The notes: generated by a model from the sequence alone, not told the origin. Positions 13,904 through 23,243 are shown, counted from the first letter of the stretch. The stretch is DNA of 64,000 nucleotides from Gemmatimonadota bacterium (GCA_022823225.1 JAJDXM010000086.1:42739-106738), one strand, 5' to 3'. Made by a program: numbers and translations.

Positions 13904-13996
13904 CGACAAGCCCCTCTGCCGGCCCCGTGCGCCGGCAGCAGACCTGTCCAGCCGGTGCGTCGATGACGGCGTACCCAACACGAGAGATGGAAACCC

Positions 13997-14737
13997 ATGC
14001 ACACCGCCGAATCGCGGGCGGGGCACGCGCCCCTTCTGGAGGCCCGCGGACTCAGCAAGGACTACGGTGACACGCGAGCCCTTGACTCCCTCGACCTGGC
14101 CATAGCGCCGGGAGACGTCTATTGCCTCCTCGGCCCCAACGGCGCGGGGAAAACCACCACCATCAACCTCTTCCTCGGATTCGTGGCGCCCTCGGGTGGC
14201 CAGGCCCTCGTTTCCGGCCTGGACGTATCCACGCACGACCGCGAGACGAAGCAGCAGCTCGCCTACATACCCGAGCAGGTGATGTTGTACCGCAATCTCA
14301 GCGGACTCGAAAACCTGGAGTACTTCGCCGCGTTGGGCGGGAGGGGATCGCTGGGCCGGGGACGGCTCGCCGACATCCTGGTCGAAGCCGGCCTGGAGCC
14401 TGACGCGGTCGACCGGCGCGTATCCGATTACTCGAAGGGGATGCGGCAGAAGGTCGGCATCGCGATCGCCATGGCGAAGGAGGCCGCCGTGCTGCTGCTG
14501 GACGAGCCGACCTCCGGCCTCGATCCCAAGGCCTCGAACGAGTTCTCGGCCCTTGTCGAGCGGCTCAGGGAACGAGGCGTCGCAGTGCTCATGGCGACTC
14601 ACGACCTGTTTCGCGCCAAGGACACCGGGACCCGCGTGGGCATCATGCGATACGGGCGCCTCGTCACGGAGCTGAGCACCGACGAGATCGGCCACGCCGA
14701 CCTCGAGCGCATCTACCTGGAACACATGCACGATTAG
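13997..14737 (+). CDS. ABC transporter ATP-binding protein, NosF-like
   Basis: Cytoplasmic ATPase of an ABC-2 exporter, 246 aa. Walker A is GPNGAGKT (46-53), the signature is YSKGMRQK in place of LSGGQ, Walker B is VLLLDEPTSGLD and the H-loop lies in ATHD. YSKGM signatures are common in NosF/CcmA-type exporters. It lies 9 nt before the first of two permease genes, so the three form one operon. Confidence 0.9.
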   Translation: MHTAESRAGHAPLLEARGLSKDYGDTRALDSLDLAIAPGDVYCLLGPNGAGKTTTINLFLGFVAPSGGQALVSGLDVSTHDRETKQQLAYIPEQVMLYRNLSGLENLEYFAALGGRGSLGRGRLADILVEAGLEPDAVDRRVSDYSKGMRQKVGIAIAMAKEAAVLLLDEPTSGLDPKASNEFSALVERLRERGVAVLMATHDLFRAKDTGTRVGIMRYGRLVTELSTDEIGHADLERIYLEHMHD

Positions 14738-14746
14738 GGGACACCG

Positions 14747-16159
14747 ATGATCAGACACATAATCCGCAAGGAGTTCACCGACATCGTTCGGGACGGGCGC
14801 TTCCGCTGGTGCTCGATCCTGGTGGGCGCGCTGCTGCTGGTCGCCCTCGGCCACGGGTGGGTTCAGGCCCGCAACGCGCAGCAGGAGCACGCGGCCGCGC
14901 AGGCCACCGCCCGCGACCACTGGGAAACGCAGGGCGAGAAGAATCCGCATTCGGCGGCCCACTACGGCATCTACGCGTTCAAGCCCCGCCTGGCGCTGTC
15001 CTTCGTCGACGAGGGGGTTGATCCGTACACCGGTACGTCGGTCTGGCTGGAGGCCCACCGGCAGAACGACTTCCTCCTGCGCCCGGCCCAGGACGCGACG
15101 GCCGCACAGCGGATCGGCGTGCTCACCGCTGCCCAGGTGCTTCAGCATCTCGTGCCCTTGCTCATCATCCTGCTCACCTTCGGCGCATTCGCCGGCGAGC
15201 GGGAGAGCGGCACGCTTCGCCAACTGCTGGCCAGCGGGATCGGTCGGCGCGAGCTGGCCGCGGGCAAGGCACTGGGCGTCAGCGGGGCGCTGGCGTTGAT
15301 GCTGGTGCCCGCCGCCCTGGTAGGAGCTGCGGCCCTGGTCGTCGGGAGTCCCGGTCCGGCGGCATCCCCCCTGGCCCGGGGCGTGGTCCTGGCCGGTGTC
15401 TACCTGGCCTACTTCACCGTATTCCTCGCGCTCTCCCTGGCCGTGTCCGCCTGGGCCCGCTCGGCGCGCACCGCGCTCGTGATCCTGCTGGGCGTGTGGG
15501 TGGTGAACGGGTTGGTGGCGCCGCGCGTCGCGGTGGATCTGTCGAAGTGGCTGCACCCGACGCCGTCGGCGATCGAGTTCGCCCGCACCATCGAACGCGA
15601 AATGGCCTCCGGCGCGGGGGACATCTCTCCTCCCGACCGGGATGCGTCCACGGAACGCCTGCTGGCCGAGTACGGAGTGGAACAGGTCGAGGATCTGCCC
15701 ATCAACGCTGTGGGCGTCTACCTGCAGGAGAGCGAGGAGTTCGGCAACCGGATCTTCGACCGGAACTACAGCGCGTTGTGGGACACCTTCGAACGCCAGG
15801 GCGTCGTGCACGAGACGCTGGCGGTGGCGGCGCCGCTGCTCGCGGTGCGCACGCTTTCAATGGGACTGGCCGGGACGGATGTCGAACAGCACCGTCACTT
15901 CGCCACGGCCGCGGAGACGTACCGCCGGGACCTGATGCGCAGGATGAACGGCGACATGGCCGAGAATTCCCGAACGGGCGACTTCTCGTACGCCGCCGAC
16001 TCCGAGCTTTGGGAATCGGTGCCTCCGCTGCAGTACGCCGCCCCGACGCTGGGCTGGGTGCTGGGCAACCGCATCCTGTCACTCCTGGTTCTGGGGACAT
16101 GGCTGGTCGGGACCGTCCTGGTGGCTGCGGCGCGCGTCCGGCGCGCGGAGGTCGGATAG
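14747..16159 (+). CDS. ABC-2 permease with large periplasmic domain (DUF3526-like), first
   Basis: A 470-residue membrane protein. One transmembrane helix lies near residues 23-40, a large extracytoplasmic domain follows (about 45-125), then a cluster of five helices (about 130-260), a second extracytoplasmic region and a final helix near 435-460. The motif FAGERESGTLRQLLASG is the coupling element typical of ABC-2 permeases. Its overall form matches the second permease gene immediately downstream (1-nt gap), suggesting a heterodimer with the ATPase at 13997. The substrate is unknown; gene context suggests metal or copper-site maturation. Confidence 0.85.
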   Translation: MIRHIIRKEFTDIVRDGRFRWCSILVGALLLVALGHGWVQARNAQQEHAAAQATARDHWETQGEKNPHSAAHYGIYAFKPRLALSFVDEGVDPYTGTSVWLEAHRQNDFLLRPAQDATAAQRIGVLTAAQVLQHLVPLLIILLTFGAFAGERESGTLRQLLASGIGRRELAAGKALGVSGALALMLVPAALVGAAALVVGSPGPAASPLARGVVLAGVYLAYFTVFLALSLAVSAWARSARTALVILLGVWVVNGLVAPRVAVDLSKWLHPTPSAIEFARTIEREMASGAGDISPPDRDASTERLLAEYGVEQVEDLPINAVGVYLQESEEFGNRIFDRNYSALWDTFERQGVVHETLAVAAPLLAVRTLSMGLAGTDVEQHRHFATAAETYRRDLMRRMNGDMAENSRTGDFSYAADSELWESVPPLQYAAPTLGWVLGNRILSLLVLGTWLVGTVLVAAARVRRAEVG

Positions 16160-16160
16160 C

Positions 16161-17591
16161 ATGGCCGCGCGCACTGTGCTGCGGAACGAGTGGCGTCTGC
16201 TCATGGCCGACCGGGCGCTTCGGATCGTGCTGGGGCTCTTTGCCGTCCTGCTCCTCTACGCGCTGGCCAACGGCGTGGTCTGGTTGCGGTTTCAGGAGCG
16301 CATCGTGGAGACCGTGCAGACCGGCAACGCCGAGCGCGCCAGCGCCATCGAGCAGGAGCTGGCCGCCATTGCGAACGGCGCCGAGCCGGCTTCGCGCTTC
16401 TCCGATCCCCGGGACCCCTACGTGCTGGGCGGGGGCCGCGGCACCCACACGGCAGTCCTGACGCCGGGTCCGCTGACGGCCCTGGCGGTCGGACAAAGCG
16501 ATCTGCTGCCGTACTACTACGATGTCAACATCTACACGAACGAGTCGTCGTTCCAGCAGAACGGCGAGGTCGAGAATCCGCTCAACCTGATGGTCGGACG
16601 CTTCGACCTGGCCTTCGTGGTCATCTACCTGCTGCCGCTACTCGTGCTGGCGCTCGGCTACAACGTCCTGTCGGAGGAGCGCGAGCAGGGGACGCTGGCG
16701 CTGACGCTTTCGCAGCCGGTGTCGGCCCGCGGCGTCGTAGTGGCGAAGCTGGCTTTCCGGGCGCTTCTGGTCGTGGGAATGGTGCTGGCGGCCTCGCTGC
16801 TCGGCACTCTTGTCACCGGGGGCTTCGGCTCGCCCGGCCGGGTGCTTCTCTGGTGCGCCGCGGTCGTCATCTACGCGCTCTTCTGGTTCGTGCTCGCGGC
16901 GTGGGTGAACAGCCTGCGGCGTTCATCCGCCTGGAACGCCACGGTTCTGGTGGGCGCCTGGCTGGTCCTGGTGGTGGTGCTGCCGGCCACCATCAACATT
17001 GCGTCGGGACTGTTGCACCCGCTGCCGTCCCGCGTTCAGATGGTCTCCGCCCAGCGCGAGGCATCGAACGACGCCGTGAACCGCCGCAGCGAACTCCTCG
17101 CCCGGTACCTGGAGGACCATCCGGAGATGGCGGAGGGCGTGGTGGCCGACGTCACGTTCTCGGGCGCGCTTGCCTGGGCCGCCACGGACGCGGTGAACAG
17201 CCGCCTGGAGGAGGTCACGGGGGAACACGATGCCCGCCGCGCCGAGCAGATCGCGCTGGTGCGCCGCTACCGGTTCCTGTCGCCGGCGCTCCTGGCCCAG
17301 GAGGTCCTCGTCGACGCCGCGGGGACGGGCGACGCGCGCTATGCCAGCTTCCAGTCGCAGGTGCGCGCGTTCGCGGAGCGATGGCGGGGGTTCTTCGTGC
17401 CCGCAATCCTCGCCGGCGAACAGATGGACGCCAGCGTCCTTCCCGATCTGCCCCGGTTCAGTCTCGCGGACGAGGAGGGCGCCGACGTTGCCCGCCGCGC
17501 GGCTGTTCCGCTGGCGGTCCTGGGCGGACTCCTCGTGTTGGTGAGCGCTGGCGCGGGGGTTGGCCTCGGTCGGGTGCGAGGCGCGGACTGA
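16161..17591 (+). CDS. ABC-2 permease with large periplasmic domain (DUF3526-like), second
   Basis: A 476-residue partner of the upstream permease with the same architecture: first helix near 20-38, periplasmic domain to about 145, a membrane cluster from about 150 to 285, a periplasmic region and a last helix near 450-470. The ABC-2 element LSEEREQGTLALTLSQP follows the second helix. It is the last gene of the operon and converges on the DUF5916 gene, with a hairpin between them. Confidence 0.85.
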   Translation: MAARTVLRNEWRLLMADRALRIVLGLFAVLLLYALANGVVWLRFQERIVETVQTGNAERASAIEQELAAIANGAEPASRFSDPRDPYVLGGGRGTHTAVLTPGPLTALAVGQSDLLPYYYDVNIYTNESSFQQNGEVENPLNLMVGRFDLAFVVIYLLPLLVLALGYNVLSEEREQGTLALTLSQPVSARGVVVAKLAFRALLVVGMVLAASLLGTLVTGGFGSPGRVLLWCAAVVIYALFWFVLAAWVNSLRRSSAWNATVLVGAWLVLVVVLPATINIASGLLHPLPSRVQMVSAQREASNDAVNRRSELLARYLEDHPEMAEGVVADVTFSGALAWAATDAVNSRLEEVTGEHDARRAEQIALVRRYRFLSPALLAQEVLVDAAGTGDARYASFQSQVRAFAERWRGFFVPAILAGEQMDASVLPDLPRFSLADEEGADVARRAAVPLAVLGGLLVLVSAGAGVGLGRVRGAD

Positions 17592-17613
17592 TCCGGATGA
17601 CCGCATCGAATGT

Positions 17614-17641
17614 CTGGCCCGCAAGGGCGGAGCCGGGCCAG
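17614..17641. terminator. Candidate bidirectional terminator hairpin
   Basis: CTGGCCCG and CGGGCCAG form a perfect 8-bp stem with a 12-nt loop between two convergent genes. There is no T-tract on either side, so intrinsic termination is uncertain. Confidence 0.4.
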
Positions 17642-17642
17642 G

Positions 17643-19850
17643 TCAGGGCTGCCACAACCACGTCCCCTTGACGATGAGCTGGCGGCGGGTCGGGAATGGA
17701 TCGAGAGCCCCGTCGTGCGAGGCGTTCTCGTTGTAGACGACGTAGAGGAACGAGAGCGGCCGGAACTCCCACGAGAGGCGTGCGTTCAGACTGGAAGCCT
17801 CGACCGCGGTGTTGTATTGCCAGATGCCGGAGACTTCGAAGCGGGGGTTCGGGGCCAGGCGGAGTTCGGGCGTGAGGAGGTGGGTGGTGCCGTCCGAGCC
17901 GCCGACGCCGCGGAACCGGTTGCGCTCCCAGGAAGCGAAGCCGACGACGTGCGGGGAGAGGATGACCTTCGCCGAGAGCTCGCTCCTGTCGAGAGAGCCG
18001 TCGTAGAAGGGTCCGGTCGTGAAGCTTGCGCTGCCGGTCACATTCGCGGAGGGGTCGTACGAAGCCGCCGCGGTCCACCGGGTGAAGCTGTAGTCGCCGG
18101 GGGGCACGGTGATCCCCGGGATGGGCCGGAAGGGCCGCTTGAAACGCTGCCATTCCGGCCGCAGGGAGACGGCCACTTCGCCCCCGTTCTCCAGGAGGAA
18201 GGTGAGCGGCCGCACATTCCCGTATCCGGAGAAGAAGTCGCCCGAGGACGCCTCGTTGAAGAAGTAGAAGATGGCGGCCGGGGCGTAGGACCGCACCCAC
18301 TCCGGCAGCCATTTCGGGCGGAGATCCAGGATGACGGCCGGACCCGTCAGGATGACGTCGTTCGCGAAGCGGAAGCCGGAGCGCGGCTCCCACTGGGGGC
18401 CCACGTACTCCTGCAGCCACCCGATGTATCCCCAGGGCGCGTAGTTTCCCACGAGCGCGTGCGCCGCCCAGCCGTCGCCTCCGTTTCCCTCGGTGAACGA
18501 GCGCGAGACCATCCCCCGCGCGACGAGGTTCGTCGTCGGGCGCAGGAACCAGTCGGCGGCTGCGACGGTGTTGAGCGCGGAGGCGCCAGCCGGCAGGCCC
18601 TGATCGTGCCGGGTGGCGACCAGCCCCCCGAGGCGCCCCATCGCGCCGACGTTTCGCACGTAGCGGCCCACGCCGAAGACGCTGCCGTCAACCGGCCCGA
18701 CGCCCTCCTGCCGCAGGAGGAGCGCGCCGGCGCTGGACCTCGTCGATCGGTGCGTCACGCGGGCCCCGGCCGTTACCGGAACCGGCCGCCCCTCGCTGTC
18801 GAGTCCGATGCGGCGGCTGTAGAAGGGCGAGATGAGGTCGAGGCCCGTGTGGAAGAGGCCCGCGCTCTCCAGAAAGAAGGTGCGCCGCTCGGGGAAGAAG
18901 ACCGGGAAGCGGTCGAGGTTGACCACCTGCCGGTCCACCTCGGCCTGGGCGAAGTCCATGTTGTAGGTCAGGTCGAGCACCGTGTTGGGCGTCATCGCCC
19001 ACTTCAGGTCGACGCCTATGTCGCCCGTGGACGAACCGTCGCTGAACAACGCGCTTCCGGTCGACTCGGTGCGCCCCGCCATGTACGGCTGGATCTGCGC
19101 GTTGATGCCCGGCGGCGGCGGCGCGATCCCTTCGAGGCGTCCGGCGAAGGCCATGTCCCACGGTTCGACGCCGCGATGCCAGGGAGACCAGCCGCTCGTC
19201 TCCTGTATGGCGCGCGCCTCCCGGATGAAGTTGACCCGCCACCCTTCGCTGCCCGCGTAGCGGAGCGTCTTCCACGGGATGAACATCTCCACGGTCCATC
19301 CTCCTTCCACACGGGCGGTGCCCACGCGCCAGATCCCGTTCCACGACTCGTCAGCGTCACGTCCGTCGAAGACCAGCAGGTCGCGCTGCACCCCGTCGGG
19401 GGTCGTCATGAACGCCATGGCGAAGCGGCCGTCGCCAAAGCCGTCGAGCAGTACACCGAAAACGTCGCTGGTCTCGTAGGCGAAGTCGCGGCGCAACCCT
19501 TCCGCCCGTGTGGCTCCGGGGGCGTCCGGTTCGGTCATCTCGGCCCCGACGTAGAGCCCCGCGCCGTCCCAGAGGAGTCGCACGACGGTGGGGGCGCGGC
19601 TCGGGGCTCCGGCCGCCGGGTCGACCTGGACGAAGGAGCCGATTCCCCGGGCCGCATCCCAGGTATCGTCGTCGAGACGCCCGTCGACCACCAGCGTACC
19701 GGTCGCCCGTGTTGCGTGGGCGACCGGGACCTCCTGTCCGGCGGCGGCGGATGGGAGGAAGGACGCTGTGAGCGCACCGAATGCGAGGATGCACGAACGG
19801 TTCCCCCGATGGGATGGCGTCAGACGGGAAGGCACGCGGAAGCAGCGCAT
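17643..19850 (-). CDS. DUF5916 outer-membrane protein with CBM9-like N-domain
   Basis: From the ATG at 19850 the product is about 735 aa with a signal peptide ending near AAAGQ. The N-terminal region (about 25-200) has the CBM9-like beta-sandwich pattern (LVVDGRLDDDTWDAA at its start), and the remaining about 500 residues are the DUF5916 part, rich in alternating aromatic strands and ending in Trp-Gln-Pro, consistent with an outer-membrane beta-barrel. The family is widespread in Gemmatimonadota and Bacteroidota and its function is not established. The start lies 16 nt after the merC-like stop, so the two are probably co-transcribed. The Shine-Dalgarno is weak. Confidence 0.82.
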   Translation of the reverse strand: MRCFRVPSRLTPSHRGNRSCILAFGALTASFLPSAAAGQEVPVAHATRATGTLVVDGRLDDDTWDAARGIGSFVQVDPAAGAPSRAPTVVRLLWDGAGLYVGAEMTEPDAPGATRAEGLRRDFAYETSDVFGVLLDGFGDGRFAMAFMTTPDGVQRDLLVFDGRDADESWNGIWRVGTARVEGGWTVEMFIPWKTLRYAGSEGWRVNFIREARAIQETSGWSPWHRGVEPWDMAFAGRLEGIAPPPPGINAQIQPYMAGRTESTGSALFSDGSSTGDIGVDLKWAMTPNTVLDLTYNMDFAQAEVDRQVVNLDRFPVFFPERRTFFLESAGLFHTGLDLISPFYSRRIGLDSEGRPVPVTAGARVTHRSTRSSAGALLLRQEGVGPVDGSVFGVGRYVRNVGAMGRLGGLVATRHDQGLPAGASALNTVAAADWFLRPTTNLVARGMVSRSFTEGNGGDGWAAHALVGNYAPWGYIGWLQEYVGPQWEPRSGFRFANDVILTGPAVILDLRPKWLPEWVRSYAPAAIFYFFNEASSGDFFSGYGNVRPLTFLLENGGEVAVSLRPEWQRFKRPFRPIPGITVPPGDYSFTRWTAAASYDPSANVTGSASFTTGPFYDGSLDRSELSAKVILSPHVVGFASWERNRFRGVGGSDGTTHLLTPELRLAPNPRFEVSGIWQYNTAVEASSLNARLSWEFRPLSFLYVVYNENASHDGALDPFPTRRQLIVKGTWLWQP

Positions 19851-19866
19851 CGCCCGCACTGATCGT

Positions 19867-20304
19867 TCAGAACTGTGGACGCGGTTGATCCAGGTGCTCC
19901 TCGTCGGCGCATGCCGAGCACGAGCCGGCCTGACAGACACGGGCACTCCGCACCAGTGCGCCGGCGAGGATCAGGCTGCCGCCGGCCGACGTCACGTTCT
20001 CGGGCAGCGGTTCGAGCCAGCCGGCGAGGGAGGCCGCCCAGATCGCGGCCCCCCCTGCAAAGGTGAGGATCAGGGCCGCGTTCCGGCGGGCCGGGCCCAT
20101 GACGAGTATCACCGCTCCGAGCAGGACGGTCCCAAGCCAAACGGCTCGCTCGACACCTTCGGAGAGCGCGAGCGCGGGTGCCGCCACGGCCAGGAACGGT
20201 GTGAGCGCACAGTGCAGGCCGCACCAGGCCGCGGCACACGCCGTCAGGCGCGATCCGGAAACCAGATACGTCCTCGACGGGATAATCGCGAGAGAGTCTT
20301 TCAT
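19867..20304 (-). CDS. MerC-family membrane protein
   Basis: A 145-residue integral membrane protein with about four helices. The first contains a Cys pair in CGLHCALTPF, the hallmark of MerC-type mercury/metal transporters. The C-terminus carries further cysteines (CQAGSCSACAD), which could bind metal. AGGAG lies 9 nt before the ATG. It is followed by the DUF5916 gene on the same strand. No merA or merR is present, so a general heavy-metal role is more likely than a complete mercury-resistance operon. Confidence 0.8.
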   Translation of the reverse strand: MKDSLAIIPSRTYLVSGSRLTACAAAWCGLHCALTPFLAVAAPALALSEGVERAVWLGTVLLGAVILVMGPARRNAALILTFAGGAAIWAASLAGWLEPLPENVTSAGGSLILAGALVRSARVCQAGSCSACADEEHLDQPRPQF

Positions 20305-20452
20305 CGTGTCGGACTCCTGCTCCCGAGACCGCTGCGGGACCCCGGGGCTCCGGACGAGTCGTTTACGGGTCGGAGTGTGTCTCCGCCAGGACGACCGCGT
20401 CGGTGAGGGTGGCCCAGCGGCTGCATGAGCGCCGGCCGGGCTGGGACTCTGA

Positions 20453-20812
20453 TCAGATCAGGTGACCCGGGGGAGCCCTGGATTGAGTCGAGAAGCCGGG
20501 GTCGACCGCGACGAGGCGGGAACTCGCCTGAGGGTTGGCGCGGATGCCGTGGATCGCCGACCCGGGGATGACACCGGCGCGATTCGGGACCGACATGCAC
20601 GTACCGGCATGGCCGCAGAGAACGCACTGAACGTGGGCGGACTGGCCGTCGCCCGGGTGGTCATCGGTATCGCCGTGCCACTGGACGGCGTGCCGGTCGT
20701 CGTGGTTGTGGGATGCCTCGACGACCGACAACCCGAAGATCGCTGCAAGCTGGAAGAGAAGCGCAACGGCGGCGGTCTTCCGGATCCGGAACAGGTGGCT
20801 CGTCCTCAACAT
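20453..20812 (-). CDS. Small exported His/CxxC protein (DUF2946-like), second copy
   Basis: A 119-residue protein with a hydrophobic N-terminal export signal (AVALLFQLAAIFGLSVVEA), a His-rich region (SHNHDDRH, WHGDTDDH), CVLC and a terminal SRAPPGHLI. It has the same architecture as the protein at 13589-13903 but with more histidines, so it is probably a divergent paralogue with a metal-binding role. It lies upstream of the merC-like gene on the same strand with a 148-nt gap that shows nothing recognisable. The start has no strong Shine-Dalgarno. Confidence 0.6.
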   Translation of the reverse strand: MLRTSHLFRIRKTAAVALLFQLAAIFGLSVVEASHNHDDRHAVQWHGDTDDHPGDGQSAHVQCVLCGHAGTCMSVPNRAGVIPGSAIHGIRANPQASSRLVAVDPGFSTQSRAPPGHLI

Positions 20813-20900
20813 GGGGGCAAAGGTAGTGCCGGCGACCGCCGCCCTACAAGGCTGTGCGAGTGATGACTTCCGGTGGGCGGGCTTCGCTGGCCTCGAGTCA

Positions 20901-20965
20901 GTTAGGTATTGACATAAAATTATATTATATACTAACGTTGTGTTTCATCCTAACGACACCTAACG
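20901..20965 (+). promoter_or_regulatory. AT-rich promoter region with CCTAAC/GTTAGG half-sites
   Basis: In a very GC-rich context this stretch holds TTGACA (20909-20914) and an AT-only tract with possible -10 TATACT (20928-20933). The spacing is 13 nt, so these two boxes may not belong together. GTTAGG lies at 20901-20906, ACTAAC at 20931-20936, and CCTAAC at 20949-20954 and 20959-20964. They look like inverted and direct half-sites for a regulator of the ATPase gene at 20979. Confidence 0.5.
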
Positions 20966-20978
20966 ATCAGGCGGACCC

Positions 20979-22229
20979 ATGGAAGCTGCAACCGTATTCC
21001 GGAACCCGTTCCGTCCCGGAGCTGGCCACACGCCCCCTTATCTGGCTGGAAGGAAGGAGGAGCGGAGGGAGTTTCGCAAGCTCCTCAGCCAGGAGACCGT
21101 CCTTTCCAATCTCGTCCTTACCGGGCTCCGCGGTGTCGGCAAGACGGTTCTTCTCGACACCTTCAAGCCACTGGCGGTGCAGGAAGGCTGGCTCTGGGTG
21201 GGCGCGGACCTTTCCGAGAGCACGACGGTCGACGAAGAGCGTCTGGCCACAAGGATCCTCACTGACGTGGCCCTGGCAACGTCCAGCTTCGTCTACGACA
21301 AGCAGGAGGTTCGTCGCCCAGGCTTCGGCCGCCAGCCGGATCTGTTCGACGCCACCCTCAACTATCCGACGCTTCGCGCGGTGTATGAACAGACGAGAGG
21401 CCTGGTCGCTGACAGATTGAAGGCCACGCTGACATTCGTCTGGCTGGCTCTGCGCGCATCGCCGAACCCGCCCCGGGGCATCGTCTTCGCCTACGACGAG
21501 GCCCAGAACATGGCCGACCACGCCGGCAGGGACGAATACCCGCTTTCGGTGATGCTTGACGTGTTCCAGTCCATCCAGAGGCAGGGGGCTCCGTTTCTCC
21601 TGGCGCTGACCGGCCTGCCCACGCTCTTCCCCAAACTGGTCGAGGCCAGGACCTACTCGGAACGAATGTTCCGCGTGCTCTTCCTCAATCGCCTGGATCC
21701 CCCCGATGTCCGGGAGGCGATCGTGAGGCCGATCCAGGAGGATGGCTGCCCGATCAGCTTCACCGAACAGTCCATCCGCCAGATCGAGAGGCACTCCGGC
21801 GGATACCCGTATTTCATCCAGTTCATCTGCCACGAGGCCTTCGACGTCTTCGTGTCGCAGATCACCACCGGATCGCAGAACCCGAGCGTGCCGATCGAGG
21901 CGATCACGGCAAAGCTGGACAGCGACTTCTTTGCGGGCCGGTGGTCGAGGGTGACCGACCGGCAGCGCGATCTGCTGCATGTCGTGTCGAGGCTGGACGA
22001 TCCCGAAACCGAGTTCAGCGTTCAGGAGATTGTGGAGCTTTCCAGGGAACTGCCGGTGAAGGGGTTCAGCCCCAGTCACGCGAGCCAGATCCTCACGGCG
22101 CTCATCAACTCAGGCATCGTCTTCAGGAACCGCCATGGGAAGTACTCCTTCGCGGTCCCTCTTCTCGGGGACTTCATCCGGCGGCAGTACCCGGACGAAC
22201 AGCCCGAACTCCTCCGGCCGGGTACCTGA
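20979..22229 (+). CDS. AAA ATPase with C-terminal winged-helix-like region
   Basis: A 416-residue STAND/Orc1-like ATPase. Walker A is GLRGVGKT (49-56) and Walker B GIVFAYDEAQ (about 167-176). The C-terminal part from about 310 (RQRDLLHVVSRL, HASQILTALINSGIVF) resembles a winged helix ending in a beta hairpin (HGKYSFAVPLLGDFIRR). Such single-gene ATPases occur in defence islands, mobile elements and as orphan regulators. No partner effector is adjacent here. The unusual AT-rich promoter suggests acquisition or tight regulation. The function is unknown. Confidence 0.8.
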   Translation: MEAATVFRNPFRPGAGHTPPYLAGRKEERREFRKLLSQETVLSNLVLTGLRGVGKTVLLDTFKPLAVQEGWLWVGADLSESTTVDEERLATRILTDVALATSSFVYDKQEVRRPGFGRQPDLFDATLNYPTLRAVYEQTRGLVADRLKATLTFVWLALRASPNPPRGIVFAYDEAQNMADHAGRDEYPLSVMLDVFQSIQRQGAPFLLALTGLPTLFPKLVEARTYSERMFRVLFLNRLDPPDVREAIVRPIQEDGCPISFTEQSIRQIERHSGGYPYFIQFICHEAFDVFVSQITTGSQNPSVPIEAITAKLDSDFFAGRWSRVTDRQRDLLHVVSRLDDPETEFSVQEIVELSRELPVKGFSPSHASQILTALINSGIVFRNRHGKYSFAVPLLGDFIRRQYPDEQPELLRPGT

Positions 22230-22268
22230 CCATTAGTATTCGTGTGACCCCGGAGGGAGCATGAGACC

Positions 22269-23243
22269 GTGACCAGATGGATTCTCGCCTGCGCGACAGC
22301 CGCCTTGATCGCCGGAGCCACGGCCGACGCGGCCCTGGCCCAGGAACGCCGCCAGCGCACCGAAGCCGAAGCCCGCGCCGCGGCCGAACGAAACCGCGCG
22401 GAACGGGCCCGCCTGGAGGCCGAAACCGGCCAGCCGGTCGCCCTGATCCACGACTACGTGCTCGCCACGGTCGGCCCAGTTCCGGAGTCGCTCGATGTCG
22501 ACCCCTTCTATCAGAAGTACGTCGACGCCGGCGGCATCCCGGTCCTCGCGTCCACCAAGGTCCCCGACATCGCGCTTCTGGTGGTCCGCGACATCATCAA
22601 CACGATGCTCGCGGCGCGGTCGGACCTGCGCGCGTCGATGATCGAGCGGAACTGGCGCACCGGCGTCATCGCCGAGGTCGAAATGACGATGGACATCCCG
22701 GAGTACAGCCGCATGAAGCGTCCCGGAGCGCCGCGCGACGAGCCGGTCATGCAGGCGGACCGCGACTATCACGCCAATCGTTCCCGCGGCCTCGGCGGCA
22801 ACCCCACGACCGGGGCCGAAGAGAACATCCTCGGCTACCCCGGGACGCGATACTTCGGCGAGCACATCTTCGTGCACGAATTCGCGCACGCCATCCATCG
22901 GGCGATCCGCGATGTCGACCCGGCGATGGCGCAGGAGATCAGCGACGCATACGACGCCGCGATGGCCGCGGACATGTACCGGCACCCGGACGGCCGCAGG
23001 CACTACGCGACCACAAACCGGAACGAGTACTGGGCCGAGGGCGTCCAGTGGTGGTTTTTCTCCAACTACGGGGAGTGCTTCGCGGGGGACGTGAAGGTGG
23101 AGTCGCCGGAGGAATTCGCGGCCTACGACCCTGTACTCTTCGAGCTCATCGGCCGCGTCTTCAACACGCACCACATCCCCATGGACATCTACCACGGGAA
23201 ACGGATCCGGCCGGTGGCGTGCCCGGCGGAACCCGGCGGATAG
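22269..23243 (+). CDS. Secreted zinc metallopeptidase-like protein (HEFAH)
   Basis: A 324-residue protein with a signal peptide ending ALAQ, followed by a charged helical stretch (26-55). HEFAH lies at 203-207, and NEYWAEGVQWWF at about 252-263 provides glutamates suitable as the third zinc ligand, so it fits a gluzincin-type HExxH...E site. I cannot place it in a named peptidase family; the anthrax lethal-factor-like clan is a possibility. The GTG start is preceded by GGAGGGAG. The S9 peptidase gene follows after 142 nt on the same strand, so both may act in peptide degradation outside the cytoplasm. Confidence 0.7.
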   Translation: MTRWILACATAALIAGATADAALAQERRQRTEAEARAAAERNRAERARLEAETGQPVALIHDYVLATVGPVPESLDVDPFYQKYVDAGGIPVLASTKVPDIALLVVRDIINTMLAARSDLRASMIERNWRTGVIAEVEMTMDIPEYSRMKRPGAPRDEPVMQADRDYHANRSRGLGGNPTTGAEENILGYPGTRYFGEHIFVHEFAHAIHRAIRDVDPAMAQEISDAYDAAMAADMYRHPDGRRHYATTNRNEYWAEGVQWWFFSNYGECFAGDVKVESPEEFAAYDPVLFELIGRVFNTHHIPMDIYHGKRIRPVACPAEPGG

